A stretch of 64,000 nt of DNA from Phytohabitans houttuyneae (GTDB lineage Bacteria; Actinomycetota; Actinomycetes; Mycobacteriales; Micromonosporaceae): contig NZ_BLPF01000003.1 of assembly GCF_011764425.1 (NCBI RefSeq), forward strand, positions 496,001 to 560,000, written 5' to 3'. Position 1 is the stretch's first letter; each line of letters begins with the position of its first letter. The notes beneath the pieces were generated by a model. The model was not told where the DNA came from and did no database searches. It was given only the letters and a program-made list of their open reading frames with translations. Below are positions 46,901 to 57,672 of this stretch, one piece after another. The position numbers and the translations under genes were made by a program.

Positions 46901-49900
46901 AACTGCTCGTGGCGGAGCTGGCGGTGCTCAAGGCCGGCGGCGCGTACGTGCCGCTGGACCTGCGTGCGCCCGCCGCCCGGCTGCGGGTGCTCCTGGCCGA
47001 GACCGGCGTGGCCGTCCTGCTGGCGGACTCCGGGTGGGCCGACACGGCCCGGTCGGTCCACGACGGCGTGGTCTGCGAGGTCGACGAGTCCGGCCCGGTA
47101 CCCGCGCCCGACCCGGTGCCGCCGGCGGCCGTCCACCCGGACAACCTCGCGTACGTCATCCACACCTCCGGCTCCACCGGGACGCCCAAGGGCGTGGCCG
47201 TGCGCCACCGCGACATCGTCTCCTTCGCCGCCGACCGGCGCTTCCGGGGCGGCGGGCACGCGCGCGTGCTCATGCACTCGACGCACTCGTTCGACGCGTC
47301 CACGTACGAGCTGTGGGTGCCGCTGCTGAACGGCGACACCGTCGTGCTCGCCCCGCCCGTCGATGTCGACACCGCCCTGCTCCGCCGCATGATCACCGAG
47401 TACGGCGTGACCGGCATCTTCCTGACCTCAGGGCTGTTCCGCCTCGTGGCGCAGGACGCGCCGGATGCCCTGGCCGGCGCGCGCGAGGTGTGGACCGGCG
47501 GCGAGGTCGTGCCCGCCACCGCGATCCGCCGGGTCTTGGCCGCCTGCCCCGGCCTTCTCGTCGTCGACGTGTACGGGCCGACGGAGACCACCACGTACGC
47601 CACGCAGCGCGGCATGGCGGCCGTGGCCGAGGTGCCCGACGTGGTGCCGATCGGCCGGCCGCTGGACAACATGCGCGCCTACGTGCTCGACGCCGCGCTG
47701 CGGCCGGTGCCGGTCGGGGTGCCCGGAGAGCTGTGGCTGGCCGGCGCGGGGCTGGCCCGCGGCTACCTGAACCGGCCGGGGCTGACCGCGCAGCGGTTCG
47801 TGGCCGACCCGTACGGTTTCCCCGGCACGCGGATGTACCGCACCGGCGACGTCGTGCGGTGGACCGCCGACGGCGAGATCGCCTTCGTCGGGCGGACCGA
47901 CGACCAGGTCAAGATTCGCGGGTTCCGGATCGAGCTGGGCGAGGTCGAGGCCGTCCTGCGCTCCCACGACGAGGTCGCCGAGGCGCTGGCGATGGTGCGG
48001 CAGGACGCGGACGGCCGGAAGCGGCTCGTGGCCTACGTGGTGCCCGCGCCCGGGCGCGCACCGGACCACGCCGCGCTGCGCCGGCACCTGGCCGCGTCGC
48101 TGCCGGACTACATGGTCCCGTCGGCGTACGTGAGCCTGGCCCGGCTGCCGCTCAACGCCAACGGCAAGGTGGACCGCCGTGCCCTGCCCGACCCCGACCC
48201 GCAAGGTTCGGCCGCCTACGTGGCGCCGCGTACCGACGCCGAGTGGCACCTGGCAGCCGTGTGGCAGGCGGTGCTGAAGGTCGACCGGGTAGGCGTCGAG
48301 GACGACTTCTTCGAGCTGGGCGGCGACTCGATCCTCAGCATCCAGGTGGTGTCCCGGGCGCGGCAGCAGGGGCTGGAGCTGACCCCGCGAGACCTGTTCG
48401 CCCACCCGACCGTCGCCGCGCTCGCCGCGGCAGCACGGTCCACAGAGGACACCGGCCCGGTCACCGCTGAGCAGGGCCCGGTGACCGGGCCGGCACCACT
48501 GATCCCGATCCAGCACTGGTTCTTCGAGCAGGGCCTCGGGGCTGGCGGGATCCGGTCCGAGGAGCGCAGCGACGAGGCCGGATGGCGCCGGCCTCCCGGG
48601 GCACCCAACGAGCGAAGCGAGCGCAGCCGGCACAGCCTGGGAAACCGGTTCAACCAGGCGGTCCGGGTGGAGCTGGCACAGCGGCCGGACGAGGACGCGT
48701 TGCGCGCGGCGCTGGCCGCGCTGCTGGCCCAGCACGACGCGCTGCGCATGCGGTTCCGGCGCGACGCCGACGGCTGGTACCAGGAAGGCACCCCGGTCTC
48801 TGCCGACCAGGACGTGCTCACCGTCGCGCAGGCGCGGGACGAGGCCGCCGCGGTCGCGGCGGCGCACGCGGGCCTCCACCTGGCAGGCGGGCCGCTCCTG
48901 CGCGCGGTGCTGCTGCGCCGCGGCGAGTCGGCGGCACTGTTCCTCACGGCGCACCACCTGGTCGTGGACACCGTGTCGTGGCGGATCCTGCTCGACGACC
49001 TCGCCCGCGCCTACGGCCAGGCGAGCAAGGGGGAGAAGGTCGACCTCGGGCCGAAGACGACGTCGTTCCGGGACTGGGCCGTTCGGCTGACCGAGCACGC
49101 GGCCGCCGGTGCGTTCGACGGCGAGCGGGCGTACTGGGCCCAGTCGACGGGCGATGCCGCCGCACCGCTGCCCGTGGACGGCGACGGACCCAACACCGTC
49201 GGCGCCATGCGGTCGGTGACGGTCGCGCTGGACGCCGCCGAGACCGCCGCGCTGCTGCGCGACGTGCCGGCGGCGTACCGGACGCAGGCCAACGATGTGC
49301 TGCTGGCCGCCGTGGGCCGGGTGGTCGCCGATTGGGCCGGCGGGTCCCGGGTCCTGGTGGACCTGGAGGGCCACGGCCGGGAGGACGTGTTCGACGGCGT
49401 GGACCTCTCCCGCACGGTCGGCTGGTTCACCACGATGTTCCCGGTGGCGCTGGACGTGCCGGCCGGCGACTGGGGCGGCGTGCTGAAGTCGGTCAAGGAG
49501 CGGCTGCGCTCCGTGCCGGGCAGGGGCCTGGGCTACGGCGCGTTGCGCTACCTCGCCCGCGACCCGGAGCTGGTCGACCGCCCGGCACCCCAGCTGAGCG
49601 TCAACTACCTGGGCCGCTTCGACGGCGCCCCGGCCGGCGGCCCGTTCGCCGCGGTCGGCGGCATCGAGGGCGACGCCGCCGACGGCGCGCCGCGGGCGCA
49701 CCTGATCGACGTGATCGGCGCGGTACGTGACGACCGGTTGGAGCTCACCTGGCTCTACGCCGACGGCGTGCACACCGAGACCACGGTGCGGCGGTTGGCC
49801 GACGCCACCGCCGGCGCGCTGCGCGACATCACTGTCCACTGTGCTCACCACGGCGGCCGTACCCCGTCGGACTTCCCGCTGGTGCGGCTGGACCAGACCA

Positions 49901-52900
49901 CCGTGGACCGGCTGGCCGGCGACGGCCGTGAGGTCGAGGACATCTACCCGCTCACGCCCATGCAGTCGGGCATGGTGTTCCACAGCCTCGTCGAGGGGCC
50001 GTCCGGCGCGTACGTCAACCAGCTGCAGCTGCGGCTCGGCGGGATCACCCGCCCGCGGGCGCTGGGCGAGGCGTGGCAGCGCGTCGTGGACCGTACCCCG
50101 GCGCTGCGCGCACAGGTCGCCTGGGACGGGCTCGACGAGCCGGTACAGGTGGTGCGCCGCGGCGTGAGCGTCCCCGTGACGTACCTGGACTGGGTTTCGC
50201 TCACCGCGGCGGACCGCGAGGCCGCGCTGGGAGAACTGCTCGACGCCGACCGGGCGGCCGGCTTCGACCCGGCCGTGGCGCCGTTGCTGCGGTTCACCGT
50301 CGCCACCCTCGGCGCCGACGAGGTGCTGCTCGTCTGGAGCTTCCACCACGTGCTGCTGGACGGCTGGAGCGCCGCCCAGGTCCTCGACGAGGTGTGCGCG
50401 GAGTACGCGGCGCCTGACGCGGCGCGGCCTGCCCGCCGGCCGTTCCGGGAGTACCTCGACTGGCTGGCCCGCCGCGACCACGCCGAGGCCGAGGCGTACT
50501 GGCGCGGCGTGCTAGCCGGCGTGGAGGCGCCCACCGCCCTGCCGTTCGACCGCGCCGCCGGCCGTGTCGACGGGCCGGGCGGCTCGGTCCGGCTCGAGCT
50601 CGGCCAGGAGCGCACCGCGGCGCTGCGGGCGACCGCGCAGCGGCACGGCCTCACGTTGAACACCCTGGTGCAGGGGGCGTGGGCGCTGATGCTGTCCCGG
50701 TTCAGTGGCGAGCGCGACGTGGTGTACGGCACGACCGTCTCCGGCCGCCCGGCCGAGCTGCCCGGCGTCGAGTCGATGGTCGGCGTGTTCATCAACACCA
50801 TCCCCGCACGGGTCGACACCGAGCCACGCCAGCAGGTCGTTGCCTGGCTGCGAGGCATCCAGCGCGAGCAGGCCGAGGCGCGCCGGTACGACTTCGTGCC
50901 GCTGGCCCAGATGCGCGGCTACAGCGATATCCCCGGTGCCGCCCCGCTGTTCGACAGCATCCTGGTCTTCGAGAACTACCCGTTCGACGAGGCCGCGATA
51001 GCCGCGCACGGCGTGCGGGTGCTGGAGGCCCGCGACCTGGAGCCCACGAACTACCCGCTCACCGCCGTCGTGTACCCGGGGGAGCGGCTCGCGGTCGCCC
51101 TCGACTACGACCCGGCCCGGTTCGACGAACCCACCGTCCGCCGGCTCGCCGACCAGGTGGCGCTGGCGCTCGACGAGATCGCCACCGACCCGGACCGGCG
51201 CCTGCTCGACCTTCCGGCCGCCACGCCGGAGCAGCGGCGGCTGGTCCTCGGCGAGTGGAACGCCACCGCACGCCCGGCCCGCGACGTGTCGCTGTGCGCC
51301 CCGTTCGACTCCTGGGTACGGTTCACGCCCGGTGCGCCGGCGGTGACCTGCGGCGACCAGAGGCTCAGCTACGCGGAGCTGGACGCGCGGGCCCGCGCGC
51401 TGGCCGGCCGGCTCCTCGCGCTGGGCGTGCGGCCGGAGGACCGGGTCGGCGTGTTGCTGGACCGCTCCGTGGACCTCGTCGTGGCGGTGCTGGCGGTGAT
51501 CCGCGCGGGGGCGGCGTACCTGCCGCTGGACGCGCGCGCCCCGCTGGAGCGGTTGCGCCTGGTGCTGGCCGAGGCCGGCGCGGGCGTGCTGCTCACCGAC
51601 ACCGCGTGGCGGGACACCGCCGCCGCCGTCCACGATGGACCGACGCTGCTCGCCGGTGAGCCCGGCGACGCGCCGCCCGTCCCCCTGCCGGAGCCCGACC
51701 CCGACGCGCTGGCGTACGTCGAGTACACGTCGGGCTCGACCGGCACGCCGAAGGGTGTGGCGGTGCGCCACCGCGACGTGGTCGCGCTCGCCGCCGACCA
51801 GCGCTTCGCCGGCGGCGCGCACCATCGCGTGCTGCTGCACTCCCCGCTGGCGTTCGACGCCTCCACCTACGAGCTGTGGGTGCCGCTGCTCAACGGCGGC
51901 ACGGTCGTCGTGGCCCCGCCCGGCGAACTCGACGTCGAGACGCTGCGCGCGACGCTCGCGGCCGGCGCCGTGACCGGGCTGTGGTTGACGGCCGGTGTGT
52001 TCCGCGTTGTCGCGCAGGACGCCCCGGACGCGCTGCGCGGTGTGCGTGAGGTGTGGACCGGTGGTGATGTGGTGCCGGCCGCGGCGGTGCGTCGGGTGTT
52101 GGAGGCGTGTCCCGGGATCACGGTGGTGGACGGGTACGGGCCGACGGAGACGACGACGTTCGCGACGAGTTTTGCGATGTCCGCGGCCGGTGGGGTGCCG
52201 GATGCGGTGCCGATCGGTGCGCCGTTGGACAACATGCGGGCGTACGTGCTGGACGGTTGGTTGCGGCCGGTGCCGCCGGGTGCGCCGGGTGAGCTGTACG
52301 TGGCCGGTGCGGGTCTGGCCCGCGGTTATCTGGGTCGGCCCGGCCTGACGGCGGCCCGGTTCGTGGCGGATCCGTTCGGTGGTGCGGGGGAGCGGATGTA
52401 CCGCACTGGTGATGTGGTGCGGTGGCGGAGCGACGGTGTGGTCGAGTTCGTCGGTCGGGCCGATGAGCAGGTGAAGATCCGTGGTTTCCGGGTGGAGCTG
52501 GGTGAGATCGAGGCGGTGCTGGCGGGGCATCCGGCGGTGGCGGATGTGGCGGTGCTGGCCCGGGCCGACGCTGGCGCCAAGCGCCTGGTCGCCTACGTCG
52601 TGCCCGCGAGCGGCGCGGACACGCCCGGCGGCGACGCGGGCCTGCTCGCCGCGGCGCTGCGGGAGCGAGCCGAGGCGGCACTGCCGGACTACATGGTGCC
52701 GGCCGCGTACGTGGAGCTCGACGCGCTGCCATTGAGCCGCAACGGCAAGCTCGACCGCCGCGCCCTGCCCGCCCCCGAGCCGGCCGGCCCGGCCGCCGGC
52801 TACGCCGCCCCGATGGACGACACGCAGCGGGTGCTGGCCGACATCTGGGCGGCGACGCTGGGCGTCGAGCGGGTCGGCATCCACGACAACTTCTTCGAGC

Positions 52901-55900
52901 TCGGCGGCGACTCCATCGTCAGCATCCAGCTGGTCTCGCGCGCCCGCCGGGCCGGCCTGCGGCTCATGCCCGGCGACCTGTTCCGCCACCAGACCGTCGC
53001 GGAGCTGGCCCGCGCCGCGACCGCCGCCCAGGACCTCGACACCCCGGGCGCGGAGCAGGGCGAAATCACCGGCGAGGCTCCGCTCACCCCGATCCAGCAC
53101 TGGTTCTTCGACACCCACGGCCGCCAGCCGGAGCGGTTCACCCAGCAGGTCACGGTGGAGCTGCGGCCCGGCGCCGACCGGGACGCGCTGCACCGGGCGC
53201 TGGACGCGCTGCTGGCACAGCACGACGCCCTGCGGGCCTGCTACGAGCCCACGCCCGACGGTTGGCGGCAGCGCTTCGCCCCGAGGGCTGGCGGGATCCG
53301 GTCCGAGGAGCGCAGTGACGAGGCCGGATGGCGCCGGCATCGCGGGGCGCTTGCGAGCGGAGCGAGCGCGGAGGGCACAGCCCCGGTCGACGCTGGCGGG
53401 ATCCGGTCCGAGGAGCGCAGTGACGAGGCCGACGTCGCGTTCACCGGCGGCTTCGACCTGGGGCGCGGACCGCTGCTGCGGGCGGCCTGGGTGGACCGCG
53501 GCCCGTCCGGCGCCCCGCTGCTGACCCTCACCGCGCACCACCTGGTCGTCGACGCCGTCTCCTGGCAGATCCTGCTCGACGACCTCGACCGCGCGTACGG
53601 GCAGGCCGTCCGCGGCGAGCGGATCGACCTCGGCCCGAAGACGACGTCGTACCGCGACTGGGCCACCGGCCTTGCCGGGCACGTCGCCGGCGGCCACCTC
53701 GCTGGCGAGGCCGACCACTGGGCGGCGCTGCCGGCCGGCACGCCGCTGCCAACGGACGCGGACGGCGATGCCACCGTGGCCAGCACGGCGGCGGTCACCG
53801 CCCGGCTCGAGCCCGAAACGACGGCCGCGCTGCTGCGCGATGCGCCCCGGGCGTACCGGATGCGGATCGACGAGGTTCTGCTGGCCGCGCTGGCCCGGGT
53901 GCTCGGCCGATGGGCGCGGGGGCCGGTGGCCTTCGACGTCGAGGGCCACGGGCGCGAGGGCATCCTGCCCGGCGTGGACCTGTCCCGCACGGTCGGCTGG
54001 TTCACCACGATCCACCCGGTCGTGCCGGACCCGGGAGCGGGCGACTGGGACACCACGCTCGCCTCGGTCAAGGAACAGCTGCGGGCCGTGCCGCGCCGCG
54101 GCATCGGGTACGGGCTGCTGCGCCACCTCGCCGGCGACCCGGCCGTCCCGCCGTCACCGGCGCAGGTCAGCGTCAACTACCTCGGCCAGGCCGACGGCGC
54201 AACCCGGCCGGACGGCGAGCTGGTCGCCGCTGTCCACGAAGGACTGTCCGGCGACGCCGGGCCGGCCGACGAGCGCCCGTACCTGCTCGATGTCGTGGCC
54301 CGGGTGACCGGCGGCGTGCTGGAGGTCGAGTGGGGGTACTCCACCGGGCGCCACCACGAGGCGACCGTGCGCCGCCTCGCCGCGGCGACCACCGACGCGC
54401 TGCGCGAGATCGCGAAGCGGTGTGCCGGCCCCGGCCGCCGCACGCCGAGCGACTTCCCGCTGATCGCCGCCGACCAGGCGGCCGTGGACCGCCTGTCGGC
54501 CGGGCGGGACGTGGTCGACGCGTACCCGCTGACCCCGATGCAGGCCGGCATGGTCTACCACGCGCTGTCCCAGCGCGAGCAGGGCCTGTACCTGGAGCAG
54601 GCGACGTTCGTCCTGAGCGGCGTCACCGACCTCGACCTGCTGGCCCGGGCGTGGCAGTCGGTCGTGGACCGCACGCCGGTGCTGCGCACCCGGATCGTGT
54701 GGCAGGGCGTCGACACGCCGGTCCAGGTCGTCGACGCGCACGTCGCGCTGCCGGTGCGCCAGCTCGGCTGGACCGATCTGGCCGAGCCGCAGCGCCAGTC
54801 CGCGCTGCGGCAACTGCTGGACAGCGACCGCGCGGCCGGCTTCGACCTGGCCGCCGGGCCGCTGCTGCGGGTGGCGCTGATCCGGCTCTCCGACACCGAG
54901 GTGCGCGTCGTCTGGACGTTCCACCACGTGCTGCTCGACGGCTGGAGCGTCTTCGCCGTGCTCGGTGACGTGTTCGCCGCGTACGCCGCCCTGGCCGCCG
55001 GCCGCGACGCGCCGGAGGCCAGCCCGCACCGGCCGCCGTTCGGAGACTACCTGCGCTGGCTCGCCGCCCGCGAGCCGGCCGCCGCCGAGGCGTACTGGCG
55101 CGGCGCGCTCGCCGGCCTGGAGTCGGCCACGCCGCTGCCCTACGACCGGCCGCCGGCGCACGGGCACGCGGCGCGGTCGGCGCGCTGGCGGGAGTACCAC
55201 CTGGACGCGCAGGCCACCGCGGGCCTGGAGACGCTGGCCCGCCGGCACCGGGTCACGCTCAACGCGGCCGTCCAGGCGGCGTGGGCGCTGGTGCTGGCGC
55301 GGGCCAGCGGGCGCGGCGAGGTGTGCTTCGGCGCCACCGTGTCCGGCCGGCCCGCCGACCTGCCCGGCGCCGACGACATCGTCGGCATCTTCATCAACAC
55401 CCTGCCGGTACGGGTCGCGGTGCGCCCGGGAGCCGGGCTGGGCGACTGGCTGCGGGAGATCCAGGCGGCGCAGGCCGAGGCGCGCCGGTACGACCACGTG
55501 TCGCTGGCCCAACTGGCGGCCTGGGCGGACCTGCGCGGCGGCCTCTTCGACAGCCTGGTCGTCTTCGAGAACTACCCGATCAACGACGAGACGGCGGCCG
55601 CGCACGGCCTGCGGGTCAGCGAGCTGGCCGCGTTCGAGACCACGAACTACCCGCTGACCGTGGTGGTCTCGCCGGGCGAGCGGCTGGGCGTGGAGCTGGG
55701 CGCCGACCCGGACCTGTTCGACGAGTCCACAGTCGAGCGGCTGGCCGGCCAGCTGCTGCGCGCGCTGGCGGCGTTCCTCGACGAGCCCGGTACGGTCGGC
55801 GCGGTCGACGTCCTGGCGCCCGACGAGCGCCGCCGGGCCATCGAGTCCGGGGCGGGCGCGGTGCGCGACGTACCGCCGGTGCCGCTGCGCGAGCTCATCG

Positions 55901-57663
55901 CGGCCGCCGTCGACCGGTACGCCGAACAGCCCGCGCTCGTCTGGGACGGCGGCCAGCTCACCTTCGCCGAGCTGGACGCCCACGCCAACCGCCTCGCCAG
56001 GCTGCTGGCCGCGCGGGGCGCGGCGCCGGAGCGGCTGGTGGCACTGGCCCTGCCGCGCTCGGTCGACCTGGTCACGGCGCAGCTGGCGGTCACCAAGGCG
56101 GGGGCGGCGTTCCTGCCCATCGACCCGGCGTACCCGGCCGACCGGATCGCGTTCATGCTCACCGACGCCGACCCGGTGCTGGTGCTCGGCTGGGGGTCGC
56201 CGGACGGCATGGTGCCGGCCGAGCGGTGGCTGGCCCTCGACGACGACGCGGTCCGCCGCGAGCTGGCCGCCCTGCCCGCGGAGCCGGTCACGGACGCGCC
56301 GCCGCACGTCGACCACCCGGCCTACGTGATCTACACCTCCGGCTCGACCGGGCGGCCCAAGGGCGTGGTGGTCACCCATCGAGGGTTGGCGAACTTCTCC
56401 GCCGCGGAGATCGAGCACTACGCGGTACGCCCCGGTGACCGGGTGCTGGAGTTCTCGTCGCCGAGCTTCGACGCGTCGGTGCTGGAGCTGTGCATGTCGC
56501 TGCCGGCGGGTGCGGCGCTCGTGGTGCCGCCGCCCGGCCCGCTGCTGGGCAACCAGCTCGCCGCCGTGCTCGCCGCGCACCAGGTGACCCACGCGCTGAT
56601 CCCGCCGGCCGCGTTGGCCACTGTGGACACCGCGGCCGCCCTGCCCGACTTCGGCACGGTCATCGTCGGCGGTGAGGCGTGTTCAGCCGACCTGGTCTCG
56701 GCGTGGGCGCCCGGCCGCCGCCTCATCAACTCCTACGGTCCGACCGAGTGCACGGTCGTGGCGACGTGGTCGCAGCCGCTGACCGCGGACGGCTCGGCGC
56801 CGCCGATCGGGCGGCCGCTGCCGAACACCCGCGTGTACGTGCTGGACGGCGCGTTGCGTCCGGTGCCGGTCGGTGCGGTCGGTGAGCTGTACGTGGCCGG
56901 CGTCGGCCTGGCGCGCGGATACCTGAACCGGCCGGGGCTGACCGCGCAGCGGTTCGTCGCCGACCCGTTCGCCACCAGCACAGCCCGGCCGGGGGAGCGG
57001 ATGTACCGCACCGGCGACCTCGTCCGGTGGCGCGCCGACGGGCAGCTGGAGTTCCGCGGCCGGGTCGACGAGCAGGTGCAGATCCGCGGCTTCCGGGTGG
57101 AGCCCGGCGAGATCGAGGCCGTGCTGGCGGGGCATCCCGCGGTGGCACACGCGGCCGTGGTCGCCCGGGACGGCGGCGGCTCCCACCGCCTGGTGGGGTA
57201 CGTCGTGCCGGCGCCCGGCGCGGACCGCCCCACACCCGCGCAGCTGCGCGCGCACCTGGCCCGCACACTGCCCGACTACCTGGTGCCGAGCGGGTTCGCG
57301 GTGCTCGACGCGCTGCCGCTGACCCCGAACGGCAAGCTCGACCGCCGTGCGCTGCCCGAACCGGAGGCGGCCGCGCCCGCCGCCGAGCCGGTGGCGCCGC
57401 GCACCGACACCGAGGCCGTGCTGGTCGGCATCTGGCAGGAGGTGCTGGGGTCGCCGCTGGTGGGTGTGCACGACGACTTCTTCGACCACGGCGGCGACTC
57501 GCTGCACAGCCTGGGGATCACCGCCCGGATCACCGCGGCGTTCGACGTCGAGCTGGCGCCCCGTGACGTACTGACCGCCCGAACCGTCGCCCAACTCGCC
57601 GAGCTGGTCGAACTGGCCGTGCTGGCCGAGCTGGAGCGGTTCGCCGCCGCCCGGGATCTGTGA
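38969..57663 (+). CDS. five-module non-ribosomal peptide synthetase (NRPS1), interrupted by one apparent frameshift
   Basis: About 6,230 residues: A-T / C-A-T-E / C-A-T-E / C-A-T-E / C-A-T. The frame opening [11 protein letters not shown] breaks at 42874-42877, where CCCC replaces the CCCCC needed to read [15 protein letters not shown]. The remaining 14.8 kb is open, so a sequencing error is likely. Otherwise the product would stop at 42964. There is no starter C domain, so no N-acylation by this protein, and no terminal TE or reductase; the chain passes to NRPS2, whose gene starts 9 bp later. Carrier serines lie in GGDS(I/L). The ATG at 38969 has GAAAGG nine bases upstream; an ATG at 38942 has a poorly spaced site. 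Module details are given separately. Short DNA repeats are inserted in three domains. Confidence 0.93.
40901..45320 (+). other. NRPS1 module 2: C-A-T-E
   Basis: C about 40908-42170, LCL-like ([24 protein letters not shown]). A2 about 42240-43720 with the frameshift at 42874-42877 and a short repeat at 42608-42624. T2 about 43755-43975 ([12 protein letters not shown]). E about 44020-45290 ([34 protein letters not shown]). Extracted pocket residues are DVFSVAIVY(K). DVFS-type codes are associated with small or unusual residues and I do not assign one. Residue 2 should be D. Confidence 0.85.
42608..42624 (+). repeat. short repeat GAGCGAAGCGAGCGC in A2
   Basis: A 17-bp copy (GC + GAGCGAAGCGAGCGC) inside a non-conserved loop before core A3 of A2, read as PASEASAT. 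The same core occurs in the second half of the elements at 48541 and 53287. Confidence 0.7.
45321..49900 (+). other. NRPS1 module 3: C-A-T-E
   Basis: C about 45350-46680, DCL-like ([25 protein letters not shown]), as expected after an E domain. A3 about 46716-48195, pocket DAYFWGVTY(K), closest in my view to Ile/Val-type codes. T3 about 48222-48435. E about 48490-49870 ([34 protein letters not shown]), interrupted in frame by a 97-bp repeat at 48541-48637. Residue 3 should be D. Confidence 0.85.
48541..48637 (+). repeat. 97-bp repeat element inserted in the E domain of module 3
   Basis: Starts GCTGGCGGGATCCGG, contains GAGGAGCGCAGCGACGAGG and GAGCGAAGCGAGCGC, ends GGCACAGCC. Read as [17 protein letters not shown]... 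then [10 protein letters not shown]. It lies between E-domain motifs IQHWFFEQ and [11 protein letters not shown], where other E domains have only a few residues. ATCCGG (48550-48555) and CCGGAT (48578-48583) could pair. Confidence 0.8.
52035..52560 (+). other. codon-usage patch inside A4 (probable recombinant segment)
   Basis: Within the Val-like A domain, codons switch abruptly from C-ending (GGC, GCC, GAC, ACC) to G/T-ending forms (GGT, GTG, GCG, GAT, ACG, CGT) and switch back near 52560. The patch runs from the [10 protein letters not shown] segment past the A8 core [14 protein letters not shown], spanning pocket positions equivalent to 299-331. It looks like DNA from another NRPS. Confidence 0.6.
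53287..53382 (+). repeat. 96-bp repeat element, second copy, in the E domain of module 4
   Basis: Matches the copy at 48541 over its whole length with few substitutions (C to T in GCAGTGACG) and one base less in the middle. The second half is therefore read in another frame ([10 protein letters not shown]). It sits in a different loop of the E domain from the first copy. Confidence 0.8.
53392..53430 (+). repeat. 39-bp partial repeat element, third copy
   Basis: Repeats only the first 39 bases of the element (GCTGGCGGG to GACGAGGCC), ten bases after the second copy ends. Read as [13 protein letters not shown], then rejoins normal E-domain sequence ([15 protein letters not shown]). Confidence 0.8.
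54481..57663 (+). other. NRPS1 module 5: C-A-T
   Basis: C about 54528-55800, DCL-like ([25 protein letters not shown]). A5 about 55890-57360, pocket DALLIGSVV(K), identical to module 1. T5 about 57395-57610 ([11 protein letters not shown], the form usual when no E follows). No E domain, so residue 5 should be L. A short helical tail ([19 protein letters not shown]) ends the protein and may dock to NRPS2. Confidence 0.87.
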
Positions 57664-57672
57664 GGAGCACCG

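Larger units (their letters stand above)
49901..54480 (+). other. NRPS1 module 4: C-A-T-E, valine-like
   Basis: C about 49945-51230, DCL-like ([25 protein letters not shown]). A4 about 51285-52780, pocket DAYWWGGTF(K), which fits the valine code family. T4 about 52805-53020. E about 53080-54460 ([27 protein letters not shown]) with repeats at 53287-53382 and 53392-53430. Residue 4 is predicted D-Val. The second half of A4 has foreign codon usage (see 52035-52560). Confidence 0.87.

Noticed and set aside
42709-47286. A 1,525-codon open frame on the minus strand opposite NRPS1 (and similar long ones at 13360-15336, 39854-42772, 47428-50481, 50512-54126, 54154-56592, 59764-63687)
   Set aside because: These mirror the strong third-position GC bias of the plus-strand genes; translations are Arg/Val/His/Gln-rich without any domain.
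48950-48985. E domain of module 3 called inactive because HHxxxDG reads [10 protein letters not shown] (and [10 protein letters not shown] in module 4)
   Set aside because: Catalytic His and Asp are kept, only the glycine differs, the other E motifs are intact, and the next C domains look DCL.
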